The translations under genes were made by a program, and so were the position numbers. A DNA stretch of 64,000 bases, taken from the NCBI GenBank assembly GCA_012960475.1, contig DUBE01000014.1:94009-158008 (forward strand), in the 5' to 3' direction. Positions within the stretch are counted from its first letter, which is position 1. Every line of letters begins with the position of its first letter. Below are positions 21,415 through 31,865 of the stretch, piece after piece. The stretch comes from Planctomycetota bacterium. GTDB taxonomy: Bacteria > Planctomycetota > UBA1135 > GCA-002686595. The notes beneath the pieces were generated by a model. That model worked only from the letters and a program-made list of their open reading frames with translations. It made no database searches and had not been told where the DNA came from.

Positions 21415-21921
21415 TCAGCCTTTCCAGGCCTCAATGCCCCCATCGACACAGAATACCCGAGTGAATTGGTGGCCGATGAAGTAGCTCGCAACATCCAGGG
21501 AACGGCCCCCATCGGTGCATAGAAAGACCAGTTTGCTGTCCTTGGGCAGACCCATGTACTTGCCCGAATCGGAATAATCAAGGATCTCGGCCTCGGGGAT
21601 CTGGTCCTCACCGCGCTCATCGGGGGTGCGCACATCCACAAGAGTGAACTCCTCTCCCGCCTCTAGCCAGGAGCGTACCTCTGCAGGAGATACCTGAATA
21701 GTGCCGTCCAGTTCCTGAGCCGTTACGATCGTCTTGATGATGTCGTTGATGTCCAGGATATTGTGATCCTTGGCAACCTGGGCCAGGGTATCTGTGGGCT
21801 GGAAAGCGCAGGCGCTACACCCCCCCATGTGATAGCGCTGAAAAAGGGCTCGCTGGGCAGCAGGAGCAACCGCGAGGATCTCCTCCATGGTCATTTCAGG
21901 GTGGATCTGCAAGTCGGTCAT
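21415..21921 (-). CDS. DUF1858-like N-terminal domain fused to rhodanese
   Basis: MTDLQIHPEMTMEEILAVAPAAQRALFQRYHMGGCSACAFQPTDTLAQVAKDHN plus SWLEAGEEFTLVDVRTPDE..LVFLCTDGGRSLDVASYFIGHQFTRVFCVDGGIEAWKG. Possible GTG start at 21942. Confidence 0.8.
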   Translation of the reverse strand: MTDLQIHPEMTMEEILAVAPAAQRALFQRYHMGGCSACAFQPTDTLAQVAKDHNILDINDIIKTIVTAQELDGTIQVSPAEVRSWLEAGEEFTLVDVRTPDERGEDQIPEAEILDYSDSGKYMGLPKDSKLVFLCTDGGRSLDVASYFIGHQFTRVFCVDGGIEAWKG

Positions 21922-22051
21922 GGAATCAGAGGGGTAGGGCACTGGCCTTATTCTACCCCAAGGGGGACGGACTCAGAGCCAGGACCCCCATCCCAGCCTA
22001 CTACCCTCTTGATACTGGTTCTCCCCTGCGCCAGCCAGCAACCTAGATTTC

Positions 22052-23524
22052 ATGTCCAAATCACCAATCACACCCCGCGCCGAAGGCTACGCCCAGTGGT
22101 TCCAGGATGTCATCGCCCAAGCCCAGTTGGCAGAAGTTGCCGGCGTCGTCAAAGGCTGCATGGTCATCAGGCCCCACGGTTATGCGATTTGGGAGGCCAT
22201 ACAACAGGACCTCGACCGACGCTTCAAGGCCACCGGACACAAGAACGCATGCTTCCCCCTTCTGATTCCCATGAGCTTCATAAAGAAGGAAGCGGAACAT
22301 GTGGAAGGCTTCGCGCCAGAACTCGCAGTTGTAACCCACGCAGGGGGCAAGGAACTCGAAGAGCCCTATGTAATCCGCCCCACCTCGGAGACCATCGTTG
22401 GTCACTTCTTCAGTCGTTGGATCGACTCCCACCGGGATCTGCCCCTACTGATCAATCAGTGGGCCAACGTCATGCGTTGGGAGTTACGCACGCGCCTTTT
22501 TCTGCGCACGAGCGAGTTCCTCTGGCAAGAAGGCCACACCGCGCACTCAACCCATGAGGAGGCCACCGATGAGGTAGAGCGCATGCTGCGCGTCTACCGC
22601 GACCACATGTGGGAGGTACTGGCAGTGCCAGTAATCTGCGGAATCAAGAGCGCCCATGAGCGCTTTGCTGGAGCGCTGGAGACCCAAACTGTGGAGGGCA
22701 TGATGCAGGACGGCAAAGCTCTGCAGTGCGGTACGAGTCACGACCTGGGCCAGAACTTCGGCAAGGCTTTTGATGTGATGTTCCAGAACGAAGAAGGCGA
22801 GCGCGAGTACGTCTGGCAGACTTCCTGGGGTGTCTCCACGCGCTTGATCGGCGCCCTGATCATGACGCATTCCGACGACGAGGGACTCGTCTTGCCGCCA
22901 CGAGTCGCTCCCATCCATGTAGTTGTCGTACCGATCTTCCGGAAGACAGAAGAGCGGGACGCAGTCTTTGCTGCCGCCGACAAGATCGCCGAGGGTCTGC
23001 GCGATGACGGCCTGATCGTGGAAGTGGACAAGCGCGAGGGCATGAAACCCGGTGCAAAGTACTTCGACTGGGAACGCAAAGGCGTCCCCATGAGACTGGA
23101 GTTGGGACCTCGCGACCTTGAGCAGAAAGCCGTGATGTGCAAGATGCGTATCGCAGAGTTGGACGAGCGAGGTCGGGGCAAGAAGGAGATCCTCTCCTGG
23201 GAATCCCTTGGGGAGGAAGTGGGCAAGCGCCTCGATGCCTTCCAAGAATTCCTGCTTGAGCGAGCCCTTTCATTCCGCAAGGCCAACGAGGTGGAAGTCG
23301 ACACTTGGGAAGAGTTTGAGGCGGTATTCGCCAACGGGCAGTCCAAGTTTGTCTGGGCCCACTGGGATGGCACCACAGAAACAGAGCTGGCCATCAAAGA
23401 TGCGACTAAAGCTACCGTGCGGTGCATTCCCCTTGAGGACGAAGGCTACGATGCTTCTGAGGGCAAGTGCATCAAGAGCGGCAAGCCCAGCGCCCAGCGA
23501 GTGCTGTTTGCCAAGAACTACTAG
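22052..23524 (+). CDS. proS: Prolyl-tRNA synthetase (archaeal/eukaryotic-like type)
   Basis: [71 protein letters not shown]-terminus ends RVLFAKNY as in this ProRS class. Confidence 0.95.
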   Translation: MSKSPITPRAEGYAQWFQDVIAQAQLAEVAGVVKGCMVIRPHGYAIWEAIQQDLDRRFKATGHKNACFPLLIPMSFIKKEAEHVEGFAPELAVVTHAGGKELEEPYVIRPTSETIVGHFFSRWIDSHRDLPLLINQWANVMRWELRTRLFLRTSEFLWQEGHTAHSTHEEATDEVERMLRVYRDHMWEVLAVPVICGIKSAHERFAGALETQTVEGMMQDGKALQCGTSHDLGQNFGKAFDVMFQNEEGEREYVWQTSWGVSTRLIGALIMTHSDDEGLVLPPRVAPIHVVVVPIFRKTEERDAVFAAADKIAEGLRDDGLIVEVDKREGMKPGAKYFDWERKGVPMRLELGPRDLEQKAVMCKMRIAELDERGRGKKEILSWESLGEEVGKRLDAFQEFLLERALSFRKANEVEVDTWEEFEAVFANGQSKFVWAHWDGTTETELAIKDATKATVRCIPLEDEGYDASEGKCIKSGKPSAQRVLFAKNY

Positions 23525-23601
23525 GCGCACGCAGCCTGCGAGACTCTCGCAGAGAAGACCTGCCAACACCAAAGCCCTGCTCTTGCCTTGAGCCGGGTAC
23601 C

Positions 23602-24744
23602 ATGTTGGTCATGAGGGTTGAAGTTGCAGTCTTGGGCGTAGGCGGTGTGGGCGCATTTGCTCTACGTGCCCTGGCACGGCGCGGGGTCAAGCCCCTGGGC
23701 ATAGAACAATTCGTACCTGGACACGACCTGGGCTCCAGTCACGGAGGAACGCGGGTCTATCGCCACGCCTATTTCGAACACCCTGACTATGTTCCCATGC
23801 TGCTGCATTCATCAGCAGCCTTCGGAGAATTGCAAGAGACTCTAGACCGCCCTCTGATTGTGCGCTGCGGAACCCTCTTGCTAGGGCGCAAGGATTCCGA
23901 AGTCCTGACTGGAGCACGGCGAGCCGCAGAAGAGCACAACCTCATGGTACGTGACTTGAATGCGGGAGAGTTACGTGCACGCTACCCTCAATTCGATTTG
24001 CCAGCGGACTTCATGGGCCTGCTGGAGCCGGGTGGTGGATTTGTCAGGCCAGAGGCAACAATCAAAGCCGCTGTGGAGGACGCCTGTCAGCACGGTGCCG
24101 TCCTGCGCACACGAACATCCGTACAGAACATCCAAGAAGACCATCAGGGCGTTCATCTGACAACCGACAGAGGGGAAATCCACTGCAAGCGACTGATCGT
24201 TTGCGCTGGTGCTTGGAGCAAGAAGCTCTTGCCGCAAATCTCAACCAAGTTGCAAGTCACGCGCCAGCTCCAGGCCTGGTTCACAACTCCAAACCCGGCA
24301 CCGATTCAGCCCGAACAAATGCCTACCTGGTTCCTAGTGCGCGATGGTGAGCCAGCCCTTTTTGGAATCCCCGCCGATCCACTGCTCCCGGGGGCTCCTA
24401 CCGCAAAGATTGCAATCCATGGCCGGACCGAGAAGGCCGATCCGGACAACTTGACCCGCACCGTTTCCCCAGATGAGCGCAAGCAATTTCAAGCTTTGGC
24501 CAAGCGTTGGCTGCCGCGCCTCGCAGCAACGGTGACTGAAGCCAAGGTCTGCATGTACACCATGACCCCGGATGAGAATTTTCTCGTAGACCGAGCACCC
24601 GGCATGGAACACACCTGGTTCGCGGCCGGACTCTCCGGTCATGGATTCAAATTGACCCCTGCACTCGGTCAGGTGCTCTCTGATCTAGCGCTGGACGGAA
24701 CGTCGGACTTGCCAGCCGAATTCTTGAAACTGCGCGAAATGTAG
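23602..24744 (+). CDS. FAD-dependent amino acid oxidase (N-methyl-L-tryptophan / sarcosine oxidase-like)
   Basis: VEVAVLGVGGVGAFALRALARRGVKPLGIEQFVPGHDLGSSHGGTRVYRHAYFEHPDYVPML, typical of the SolA/monomeric sarcosine oxidase family. Confidence 0.87.
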   Translation: MLVMRVEVAVLGVGGVGAFALRALARRGVKPLGIEQFVPGHDLGSSHGGTRVYRHAYFEHPDYVPMLLHSSAAFGELQETLDRPLIVRCGTLLLGRKDSEVLTGARRAAEEHNLMVRDLNAGELRARYPQFDLPADFMGLLEPGGGFVRPEATIKAAVEDACQHGAVLRTRTSVQNIQEDHQGVHLTTDRGEIHCKRLIVCAGAWSKKLLPQISTKLQVTRQLQAWFTTPNPAPIQPEQMPTWFLVRDGEPALFGIPADPLLPGAPTAKIAIHGRTEKADPDNLTRTVSPDERKQFQALAKRWLPRLAATVTEAKVCMYTMTPDENFLVDRAPGMEHTWFAAGLSGHGFKLTPALGQVLSDLALDGTSDLPAEFLKLREM

Positions 24745-24754
24745 AGTCCGCAAG

Positions 24755-26191
24755 TCAGCGGTTCGTCAGACCGTGATCCAAGCTGATCCACACGCGGCGC
24801 GGGGTGCTTTGATTGCCCCCTTGATCTGTGGCCACATACCAAAGCTGCACAGCCTGGGGAAGAACGGTGGCAAAGGGAGTGGTCGCAGGTGGCAATGAGT
24901 AGGTGATTACGCCGCTGACAAGGTCGACCTGCGCGCTGCCGTGGCTCGGCGCACTGACAATCTGCACAGCGCCGGGACCAAATCGGAAGGGGCCTTCAAG
25001 ATCATTCGCCAGCACATCGATTTGTGCGCTGCTGGCCCCAGGGGCAAGCTCTAGACGATCATCCATGGCCACTGGTGCTGCGCCTGAGAGTTCCACTGGC
25101 AAACGAATCCTAGAATCAATGGTCAGGTGACTGAAACTACCGGGACCTTCGAATACCAAACGCGACAGACGATCTTGACGGATGTGACCTGCACTGATTC
25201 CATCAAGCGTGACTTCAATCACGCCCGGGCTTGCCAGGGAGAGGGCCACGTCCTGATTGGCATATTCCTGGGTCCAGATAAGGGAGTAGTCTGGTGCATC
25301 CTGGCCTGACTCGTCAGCAGCAAAGCGGCCGGAAGGGGCCTCCCAGGGACCGGAAGCCAGGTGGCCCCCTGTGGTATGGGCATTAGTCAGGCTAATGAAG
25401 CGTGCCACCACATTGCCATCCACGTGCATCTGTTGAATGTCCAGGATGGCACGTGGGGCAAGGATGCTCGCATCCAGATTCATGTTGGCCAGAGTGATGT
25501 CGCGAGCTTCGAAAGCATTGATCAGCACTGCCGAAGGAGGCACGCCCAGGACCTCGAGGCCCCACTCTGCCTTGCTCCAGGAGCCTCCCAGCACATTGAC
25601 CAACGCCACCGAACCTACGGGGATATTGATCGACAGCCGCGTGGTACCCTTCAGATGGGATTGTCCAACGCTGAAGATATTTCGTACCGGGTCACTACCA
25701 GTGAGATACAGCACGCCATAGAGCAATTCCGCGTCCCCGTTTGGAGGCAGAAAGGCGAGACTACCAGATTGCGTTTTCAACAAGGTACGAATGTACTCAA
25801 AGTCCAGAATGTCGGCCTTACGAGGAGGCATCGAAGAGTTGCGGAACATGACACTCCCAGCAATACTCAGACTCAATTCTGCGGTGGCATTGCCGTTGCT
25901 CACGACGCCGTAGGAACAAAGCAGGTGCCCGCCACTGACCAACACATCATCGCTGGCCTGCAACGATGAATCGAGCGCCAGGCCGAACTGCGTAAGGTCC
26001 ACCAACTTGTTGCCTGCAAGGCGCCCTTGTACCGAGCTTGAAACCATGCGCACTCCTGTCAGGCCAAATAGATCAAAGTCTGACGCAACGCCCAAGGGAC
26101 TGGACGGTCCCCCACCCTGAGCAAATAGAGAAGAGCCGACGAAGAGCGTGCCAAAGGCCAGATACTTAAAATAGAACGTGCTACGATTCAT
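24755..26191 (-). CDS. Secreted choice-of-anchor A family protein
   Basis: MNRSTFYFKYLAFGTLFVGSSLFAQ signal peptide; LGVASDFDLFGLTGV..SVQGRLAGNKLVDL..LNVLGGSW..NAFEARDITLANMNLDASILAPRAILD..HVDGNVVARFISLTN resembles choice-of-anchor A. C-terminal VDDRLEL..IDVLANDLEG cadherin-like segment. Confidence 0.72.
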   Translation of the reverse strand: MNRSTFYFKYLAFGTLFVGSSLFAQGGGPSSPLGVASDFDLFGLTGVRMVSSSVQGRLAGNKLVDLTQFGLALDSSLQASDDVLVSGGHLLCSYGVVSNGNATAELSLSIAGSVMFRNSSMPPRKADILDFEYIRTLLKTQSGSLAFLPPNGDAELLYGVLYLTGSDPVRNIFSVGQSHLKGTTRLSINIPVGSVALVNVLGGSWSKAEWGLEVLGVPPSAVLINAFEARDITLANMNLDASILAPRAILDIQQMHVDGNVVARFISLTNAHTTGGHLASGPWEAPSGRFAADESGQDAPDYSLIWTQEYANQDVALSLASPGVIEVTLDGISAGHIRQDRLSRLVFEGPGSFSHLTIDSRIRLPVELSGAAPVAMDDRLELAPGASSAQIDVLANDLEGPFRFGPGAVQIVSAPSHGSAQVDLVSGVITYSLPPATTPFATVLPQAVQLWYVATDQGGNQSTPRRVWISLDHGLTNR

Positions 26192-26728
26192 GATTGAGAA
26201 GACCGAGTCAGGCCCGATCGCAAGTGAGAGGTGCCCCGGAGAGAGACATGGCGAGTGCCTCATACTGGGAGTCACCCATCGTCACCAGGGGGGCTCTCGA
26301 TGTCAATTGCAATTTTGTAGAAATTGCCGCAAAAAGGCCTCCGGTAGCCCCAAATGCCTATTTTTATCCATGATCCCCGGCGATATGTAGCCTGCTCACA
26401 AGTTCAACCAGGGGAGCATCCGGGTCCCGACAGGTCTTCTTCAGTCTCGCAATGGAACCCCAAGATCCTCAATCAGAGACTCATGGCGGCCCCCAAGAAA
26501 CAGCGAAGGCCAGACGCCATCCCCCATTAGGCAGCGACTCGTAGATTTCACCAGACCCCCCCAGAACATAGCGGGTTTGTGCAATTGTTTTTCTCCGCCA
26601 AGACCAAACAGGCTATGTCGTTGTTCAATCCAGGTCCCGACGAAAACGGAGCCGCCGGCCAACCAATATTCTCTCAGCTGAGCCGACGGCTCTTCTTCGC
26701 ATTCCCAGACAGGGTCCAGGCACCTCAA

Positions 26729-27121
26729 TCAAGGGATCCAGCAAGTGCCTTTGGCAGGCAAGCAGTCCTTATGGGGATCGAAGACCTGCACATGGCGGTT
26801 AGCCGACATGCCCACCGGCTGGGTGTCTCCCGCCTTCACCAGGTAGGTATCGTAGACCCAGGGGAAGAAAGACTGAACTTCAAGCATCACGTCACCGGGT
26901 CCATTGTTGGTGAACACCAACAAGCCAGCGCTGGCTGACTTTCCCACGTAGCCATTGCCACCGTCGGGACAGCGCCACTTGACAAGCACAGCAGGCTGAC
27001 GGCTGATGCCTGAAGGATCACCTGCCTGAGCAGTCTCAGCATTTGCCTCTGAGTGCTGGACGATTGAGCCCAGAGTCAGGATTGCGGCACAAAGCAGGGG
27101 TAGTTTCTCTATGAGTAACAT
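26729..27121 (-). CDS. Small secreted protein of unknown function
   Basis: Signal-peptide-like N-terminus MLLIEKLPLLCAAILTLGSIV; 130 aa, Cys-containing; no family recognised. Confidence 0.45.
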   Translation of the reverse strand: MLLIEKLPLLCAAILTLGSIVQHSEANAETAQAGDPSGISRQPAVLVKWRCPDGGNGYVGKSASAGLLVFTNNGPGDVMLEVQSFFPWVYDTYLVKAGDTQPVGMSANRHVQVFDPHKDCLPAKGTCWIP

Positions 27122-27327
27122 GGCAACACCTTTTGGTTGGTTTCCTCAGAACCCGAGCACATCTCTCGGTTATGAGAAGAAGCGCGGCGCCGCTTCCAGA
27201 TGTGACCGAGACCCGAGAATTCCCCTCTCCCCCGCCGCTTGGGCCCCGTTTTGTGCGTCTGGAGGCCCAGGGGCCGAAAAGCACCCTCGGAATGCAAGCC
27301 CTTCAGCGCGCCCGGATGGTCAGGGTC

Positions 27328-30048
27328 CTAGAACCTGTAGGCCGCATCCACCGGCCGATTTGGGCGTTTGAGATGCAAAGGTCGACGCAACTCGCCAGCA
27401 GCGGGGATCGTCCTCTTTAGCCACCGTTCAAAGACCAAGCGGCTCTGGGCTGTATCCACGAAGATGTCCCCGTAATTGTCACCCGGCGGAGCCGCCTCCA
27501 CACGCACTTTCTGGTGCCAACAATGCATACCGCTGGTGGGATCAGGCTGCACAGGGAAGGTCATGTTCTGATTGACACCAACCTCCTTCCAATGGACCTG
27601 AGCCATGTCAGGGTCCTTGCCTTCAAATGGTGCCGGTAATTCTGCCTGACGGAAGAGGAAGCTTGAACCGTCCCTCTCAAGGTTGACCCTCGCCGACGAC
27701 ATGATCTGCCCCCCCACTTGACGGTGCAGACGCCAACGGCCCACGTGATGGGAACAAGCTACGACTCCTGGGTGAATGCCTTCGGTAATCCAGACTCGCG
27801 CCACAAAGTAGCCGATTTCGGTGTTGATCCGCGCAAGGCCACCTTGCTCAAGGCCTAATTCCATCCCATCACTGGGATGCACCCAAAGAGGATTGGTGTG
27901 ACTGATTTCCTGCAACCACTTGGCGTTGGCTGAGCGCGTGTGGATCAAGGTCGGAAGGCGAAATGTAGGCAACAGGGCACGCTCGCCTGCAGCCAGGTCG
28001 AGGCCACCGTGATAGACCTGCGATCGGATGTAGCCAGGGGTAGCTTGATCTCCGTGCCCCCACTCATCCATGAAGTCAGCAAAGAACTCAAGCAGGCCCG
28101 AGGGCGTGTCAAAGCCCCTCACCTTGCGCCCATCCTTCAACTCCAGTTTGTCCCCAGGGTCGTCATACCGCCGTTGACCCCCGTAGGGCAGCGCGAATGC
28201 ACCCTTGCGGCGCATGTACTCCAGGGGTTTGAGGTCTTCCTTGGCGGCCGCTTCAGGCAGGCCGGGGACCGAGTGATCGAACACATCGCTCCAATACTCG
28301 TCCATGGTCACGGGCTGGCCCGGGTGTTCCTGGGACTCAAACCACTTGCGGATTCCCATACTCCCGTCGGGATCGATCTTCCAGGTCAGGGCGATCCAGA
28401 ACTCAGCCTCCTCCCAGACCTGGCCCGGATTGGTGCCAAGGGTCGTGGAGCTGGTCTTGCCCTGCAGGCGCGCATATTCACGGCCAACGGGCTGACGAAA
28501 ACCGATCCAGGCCCCCGCATGAGTCTCTTGACTCATCAAGTCATGTCGCTCTGGCCCCAAACCCATGGGCAAGACCCAGTCTGCCCATTGTGCAGTCTCG
28601 TTCCAAGTTGGAGTCAAGGCCACATGGCAGCCAATACGCCCCTCTTCCTCGAACATCTCAATCCAAGAACAACCATCCGGATTGGTCCAAACCGGGTTGT
28701 AGACCCGTGTGAAATAGACATCGAGCTTGGAATCTTGATGACGCAAGAGGTGCGGCAACAAGAAACTCATCTCGTAATGCGCCAAGGGGTATTCCTTGGG
28801 AAAAAGCACCTCACTCCAGCGCTGATGCTTAGGGGGATTCTTGGAAGGCATGGGGTGCGCCTTATCCCAAGAGTTGGGATTCAAGCCACCAGGCGTTCCA
28901 ACGGAGCCGGTCAGGGCGTGAAGCAGAAGCAATGCGCGTGCTGTCTGCCAACCACCCTCGTTACCCGCCGCGGTGTTACGCCAAAGATGACTGGTGAACT
29001 GTGTCCCCGCTGCAATAATCTGATCCGTGAGGTAACTGACCGTGTCCACCTCGACCTTGCACTCCTCGGCAACGAACTCCGGCGTGTAGCAGTCGTAGTC
29101 TTCGGCAATTTTTTCCAAGAAGCGCTCCAGAGTCCCTGCCCCGCCAGGGTCGCTCGCATCAAGCCAGGCCTTCCAGTTGATCCAACTGTCAACGAACGAC
29201 TTGTTGACCGCATTCCTGCGCAATAGCTCGCGCGCAACCCCTAGGAGCATGGCAGCTTCGGTTCCCGGCCAAGGGGAGATCCAACGATCCGCGTGGGTCG
29301 TAGTGTTGGAGAGGCGCGTATCCACCACGGCGATCTTGGCGCCTTCTTCCTTGGCAGAAATTATTCGCTGGGCGTGGGGATTGAAGTAGTGGCCGGTCTC
29401 CAAGTGCGCCGAAAGCAACAGCACGAACTTGGCGTTGGCATAATCTGGCGAGGGTCGGTCCGCGCCGAACCAAAGGGTGAACCCCAGCCGCGCTGACGCG
29501 CTGCACACATTGGTATGACTGTTGTGCCCATCAATGCCCCAGGCAGCGAGCATGCGCAGTACGAAGTGATCTTCCCCTGGGCGCCCCACGTGGTACATGA
29601 TCTCCTCATGACGATCCTCCCGTAGTGCTTTCCCAATGCGCCCGCCAATATCAACCAGCGCCTCTTCCCAGGTAGCCTCTTCAAACTTGCCCGAACCCCG
29701 CGGTCCCACGCGCTTGAGGGGCATGGTGATGCGCTCCTCATCCTGCACCTGATTGATGGTAGCAGGCCCTTTGGCACAGGTGCGGCCACGCGAACCAGGA
29801 TGGACCGGATTGCCCTCGAACTTCTTGATCTGCCCGTCGCTCTTGTCCACGAACGCCAGAAGGCCACATGCGGACTCGCAGTTGAAGCAAATGGTAGGGA
29901 CGCAAGCGAAGTGTGTTTCCTTGCGCTCAGGCCAGGCCTTGGGATCAAGTTCGACCCAGTCGTGCCAGTGCTCTGGAGGCGGCCCAACGGCCAGTTCCCA
30001 GGGGGACTTGCGTTGGTAGGGGCCTGATTGAGATGCGGTGTCGGTCAT
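27328..30048 (-). CDS. Molybdopterin-dependent oxidoreductase catalytic subunit (DMSO-reductase superfamily)
   Basis: CVPTICFNCESACGLLAFV..GRTCAKG [4Fe-4S] motif; HTNVCSASARLGF; long MPT-oxidoreductase-like fold sequence. Start ATG 30048; no Tat signal apparent. Confidence 0.88.
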   Translation of the reverse strand: MTDTASQSGPYQRKSPWELAVGPPPEHWHDWVELDPKAWPERKETHFACVPTICFNCESACGLLAFVDKSDGQIKKFEGNPVHPGSRGRTCAKGPATINQVQDEERITMPLKRVGPRGSGKFEEATWEEALVDIGGRIGKALREDRHEEIMYHVGRPGEDHFVLRMLAAWGIDGHNSHTNVCSASARLGFTLWFGADRPSPDYANAKFVLLLSAHLETGHYFNPHAQRIISAKEEGAKIAVVDTRLSNTTTHADRWISPWPGTEAAMLLGVARELLRRNAVNKSFVDSWINWKAWLDASDPGGAGTLERFLEKIAEDYDCYTPEFVAEECKVEVDTVSYLTDQIIAAGTQFTSHLWRNTAAGNEGGWQTARALLLLHALTGSVGTPGGLNPNSWDKAHPMPSKNPPKHQRWSEVLFPKEYPLAHYEMSFLLPHLLRHQDSKLDVYFTRVYNPVWTNPDGCSWIEMFEEEGRIGCHVALTPTWNETAQWADWVLPMGLGPERHDLMSQETHAGAWIGFRQPVGREYARLQGKTSSTTLGTNPGQVWEEAEFWIALTWKIDPDGSMGIRKWFESQEHPGQPVTMDEYWSDVFDHSVPGLPEAAAKEDLKPLEYMRRKGAFALPYGGQRRYDDPGDKLELKDGRKVRGFDTPSGLLEFFADFMDEWGHGDQATPGYIRSQVYHGGLDLAAGERALLPTFRLPTLIHTRSANAKWLQEISHTNPLWVHPSDGMELGLEQGGLARINTEIGYFVARVWITEGIHPGVVACSHHVGRWRLHRQVGGQIMSSARVNLERDGSSFLFRQAELPAPFEGKDPDMAQVHWKEVGVNQNMTFPVQPDPTSGMHCWHQKVRVEAAPPGDNYGDIFVDTAQSRLVFERWLKRTIPAAGELRRPLHLKRPNRPVDAAYRF

Positions 30049-30058
30049 GATGGAGGGG

Positions 30059-31609
30059 CTAGGAAATCGGCAGGGCCTGGCCGGCGCGCACCAGCAGATC
30101 TTTTTCGGTCCAAAGGCCCACCAAAGCCAGCACGCCAGCGAGGGCAGCGGGCCCTTCGGAGAGCAGCGCCAAGGGCAATAGAATGCCAGCGACCACTCCA
30201 ACTCCCCAGTGACTGACCTTGTAGGGGCCGCGAGTAATCAGTTGCGAGGTTCGGTGGTACTCAGATTCGCGATTCTTCGGGGCCAGCCTGCCCTCAAACA
30301 AGGTCATCAGTAGATGCAAAGCAAGAGTAACGCCCAGTGAAAGGCGCATGAATTCATGGGCTGAACTATCGAGGGCAAGGCCCAGTGAATGCGCCAACAA
30401 CAGACAACTCGAACCCGCAACCCCAGCTTGCAGGATCAGATGAGCCCACATCCCTCTGCGCATCCAAAGCACCCGCCCCTTTGCTTGGGCGAACAAGAAT
30501 CCAGTGTATCCTGCGGTAGCGGCACCAAGCACGACCAGCGCCACCGTAATGACCATGGCTGGCATGCGACCAAGTTCCAGGCCAAACAGTTCCAACAGGA
30601 GTGCAAGGGTCAAGAGTCCCCCAAAAGCCCCAATAATGTAGCTGCCTCGCACCAACCACGACTTCCAATTGGGGCGCAGCAAGATGTAGAGGAACCTCTC
30701 GGGACGCTTGAGGTCAAGCACCAACAGAAGACCGGTCAGGGACAGGAAGATCAAGGAAATGAGAAGTGCGCCGAGACCGGAGGCTCCAATTTTCAGGGTT
30801 CCTGTACTGGGATCGGCACTATTCCAGGCGGCCAACAAGGCCAGGGGAAATGCGCCCGCCGCAATCGACTTGGTCCACAGATAGCCTGTGATCTTCCAAC
30901 CCCAGAGCATCTTGCGCGGCACATCGTAAACCGTGCGCGCGCTGGACTCTTCGCGAGCCTTAGTCTCTGCAGCACGGAAGGACTCCGCATCGGCTCTCTC
31001 ACCACTAAGGTCCTCAGACCAGATCGATCCGTGGGATTGATTGGTCAAACCAGGGTCAATTCCCGCCGCAGAGACCTCTGCATAGAACACATTGGGAACG
31101 GTCCCCGCTTCGGGCTTCCGAACCTCCAACTGGCGCTCCCGCTTGAGTCGCGACACCAAACTATTCGGATCATCGAAGTCCCCGGGAATGATCGCTTCCG
31201 TTGGGCATACAACCGCACAGGCAGGAGCCAGGCCGATCGCGGTGCGATGAGCACAGAAATGACACTTCTCCGCCAACCCCGAAGACGGATTGATGTAGAG
31301 CGCATCGTATGGGCAGGCGTGCATGCACGACTTGCAGCCAATGCAACTGTTTGGGTCAACCTCCACTACCCCGTTGGCGCTCTTGCCAAGCGCAGAAGTA
31401 GGGCAGATGTCCACGCAAGGGGGTTCTTCGCACTGATTACAACGCAGAACCGAGAAACCCCGGCGAACCGAAGGGAACTCGCCCTGTTCGGTGTACTTGA
31501 CCCAGGTACGAAAGCTCCCGAGAGGCACATCGTTTTCGGATTTACAAGCAACGGTGCAGGCGTGGCAGCCAATGCAGCGCGAGTGGTCGATGACAAATCC
31601 TAATTGCAC
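30059..31609 (-). CDS. Fused 4Fe-4S ferredoxin-type electron-transfer subunit and NrfD/PsrC-like membrane subunit
   Basis: CIGCHACTVACKSEN, CNQCEEPPCVDICPTSAL, CIGCKSCMHACPYDAL, CHFCAH..CAVVCP clusters followed by multiple TM helices (WGWKITGYLWTKSIAAGAFP..). GTG start at 31609 with AGAGGA SD (the ORF track extends to 31867). Confidence 0.85.
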   Translation of the reverse strand: MQLGFVIDHSRCIGCHACTVACKSENDVPLGSFRTWVKYTEQGEFPSVRRGFSVLRCNQCEEPPCVDICPTSALGKSANGVVEVDPNSCIGCKSCMHACPYDALYINPSSGLAEKCHFCAHRTAIGLAPACAVVCPTEAIIPGDFDDPNSLVSRLKRERQLEVRKPEAGTVPNVFYAEVSAAGIDPGLTNQSHGSIWSEDLSGERADAESFRAAETKAREESSARTVYDVPRKMLWGWKITGYLWTKSIAAGAFPLALLAAWNSADPSTGTLKIGASGLGALLISLIFLSLTGLLLVLDLKRPERFLYILLRPNWKSWLVRGSYIIGAFGGLLTLALLLELFGLELGRMPAMVITVALVVLGAATAGYTGFLFAQAKGRVLWMRRGMWAHLILQAGVAGSSCLLLAHSLGLALDSSAHEFMRLSLGVTLALHLLMTLFEGRLAPKNRESEYHRTSQLITRGPYKVSHWGVGVVAGILLPLALLSEGPAALAGVLALVGLWTEKDLLVRAGQALPIS

Positions 31610-31810
31610 ACGGATATTCCTCTTCTTGGGCGGTGATTGTAGGGGCTCGAGTCCTGAGGCGTAGTCACAATCAAGGAGACTCTTACGAACCCTCAGAACT
31701 TCACTCCAATCGCCTCCGCCAAGTCCGTTGGGCAAAACAGAATCCCAACCCCACAGTCGCTCTCTGCGCCCGTATGGGGACTTCTCCCCGCACGCAACCG
31801 GGCGCGCGTC

Positions 31811-31838
31811 CTGACCCCGCCCAAAGAGCGGGTATAAT
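31811..31838 (+). promoter_or_regulatory. Candidate sigma70-type promoter for the TPR gene
   Basis: CTGACC (31811-31816), 16-nt spacer, TATAAT (31833-31838), 27 nt before ATG 31866. Confidence 0.45.
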
Positions 31839-31865
31839 CCGCCGCCCTCCCCAGGTACCCCCCCC

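Noticed and set aside
23536-23552. CTGCGAGA-C-TCTCGCAG inverted repeat after proS as a terminator
   Set aside because: Loop too short and no U-tract; may be chance or a protein-binding site, not listed as a terminator.
27940-29226. 428-aa plus-strand ORF inside the molybdopterin oxidoreductase gene
   Set aside because: Antisense shadow of a gene with clear family motifs; no recognisable domain or start context.
30389-31603. 404-aa plus-strand ORF opposite the FeS-NrfD gene
   Set aside because: Antisense shadow ORF, low-complexity basic/Gln-rich translation.
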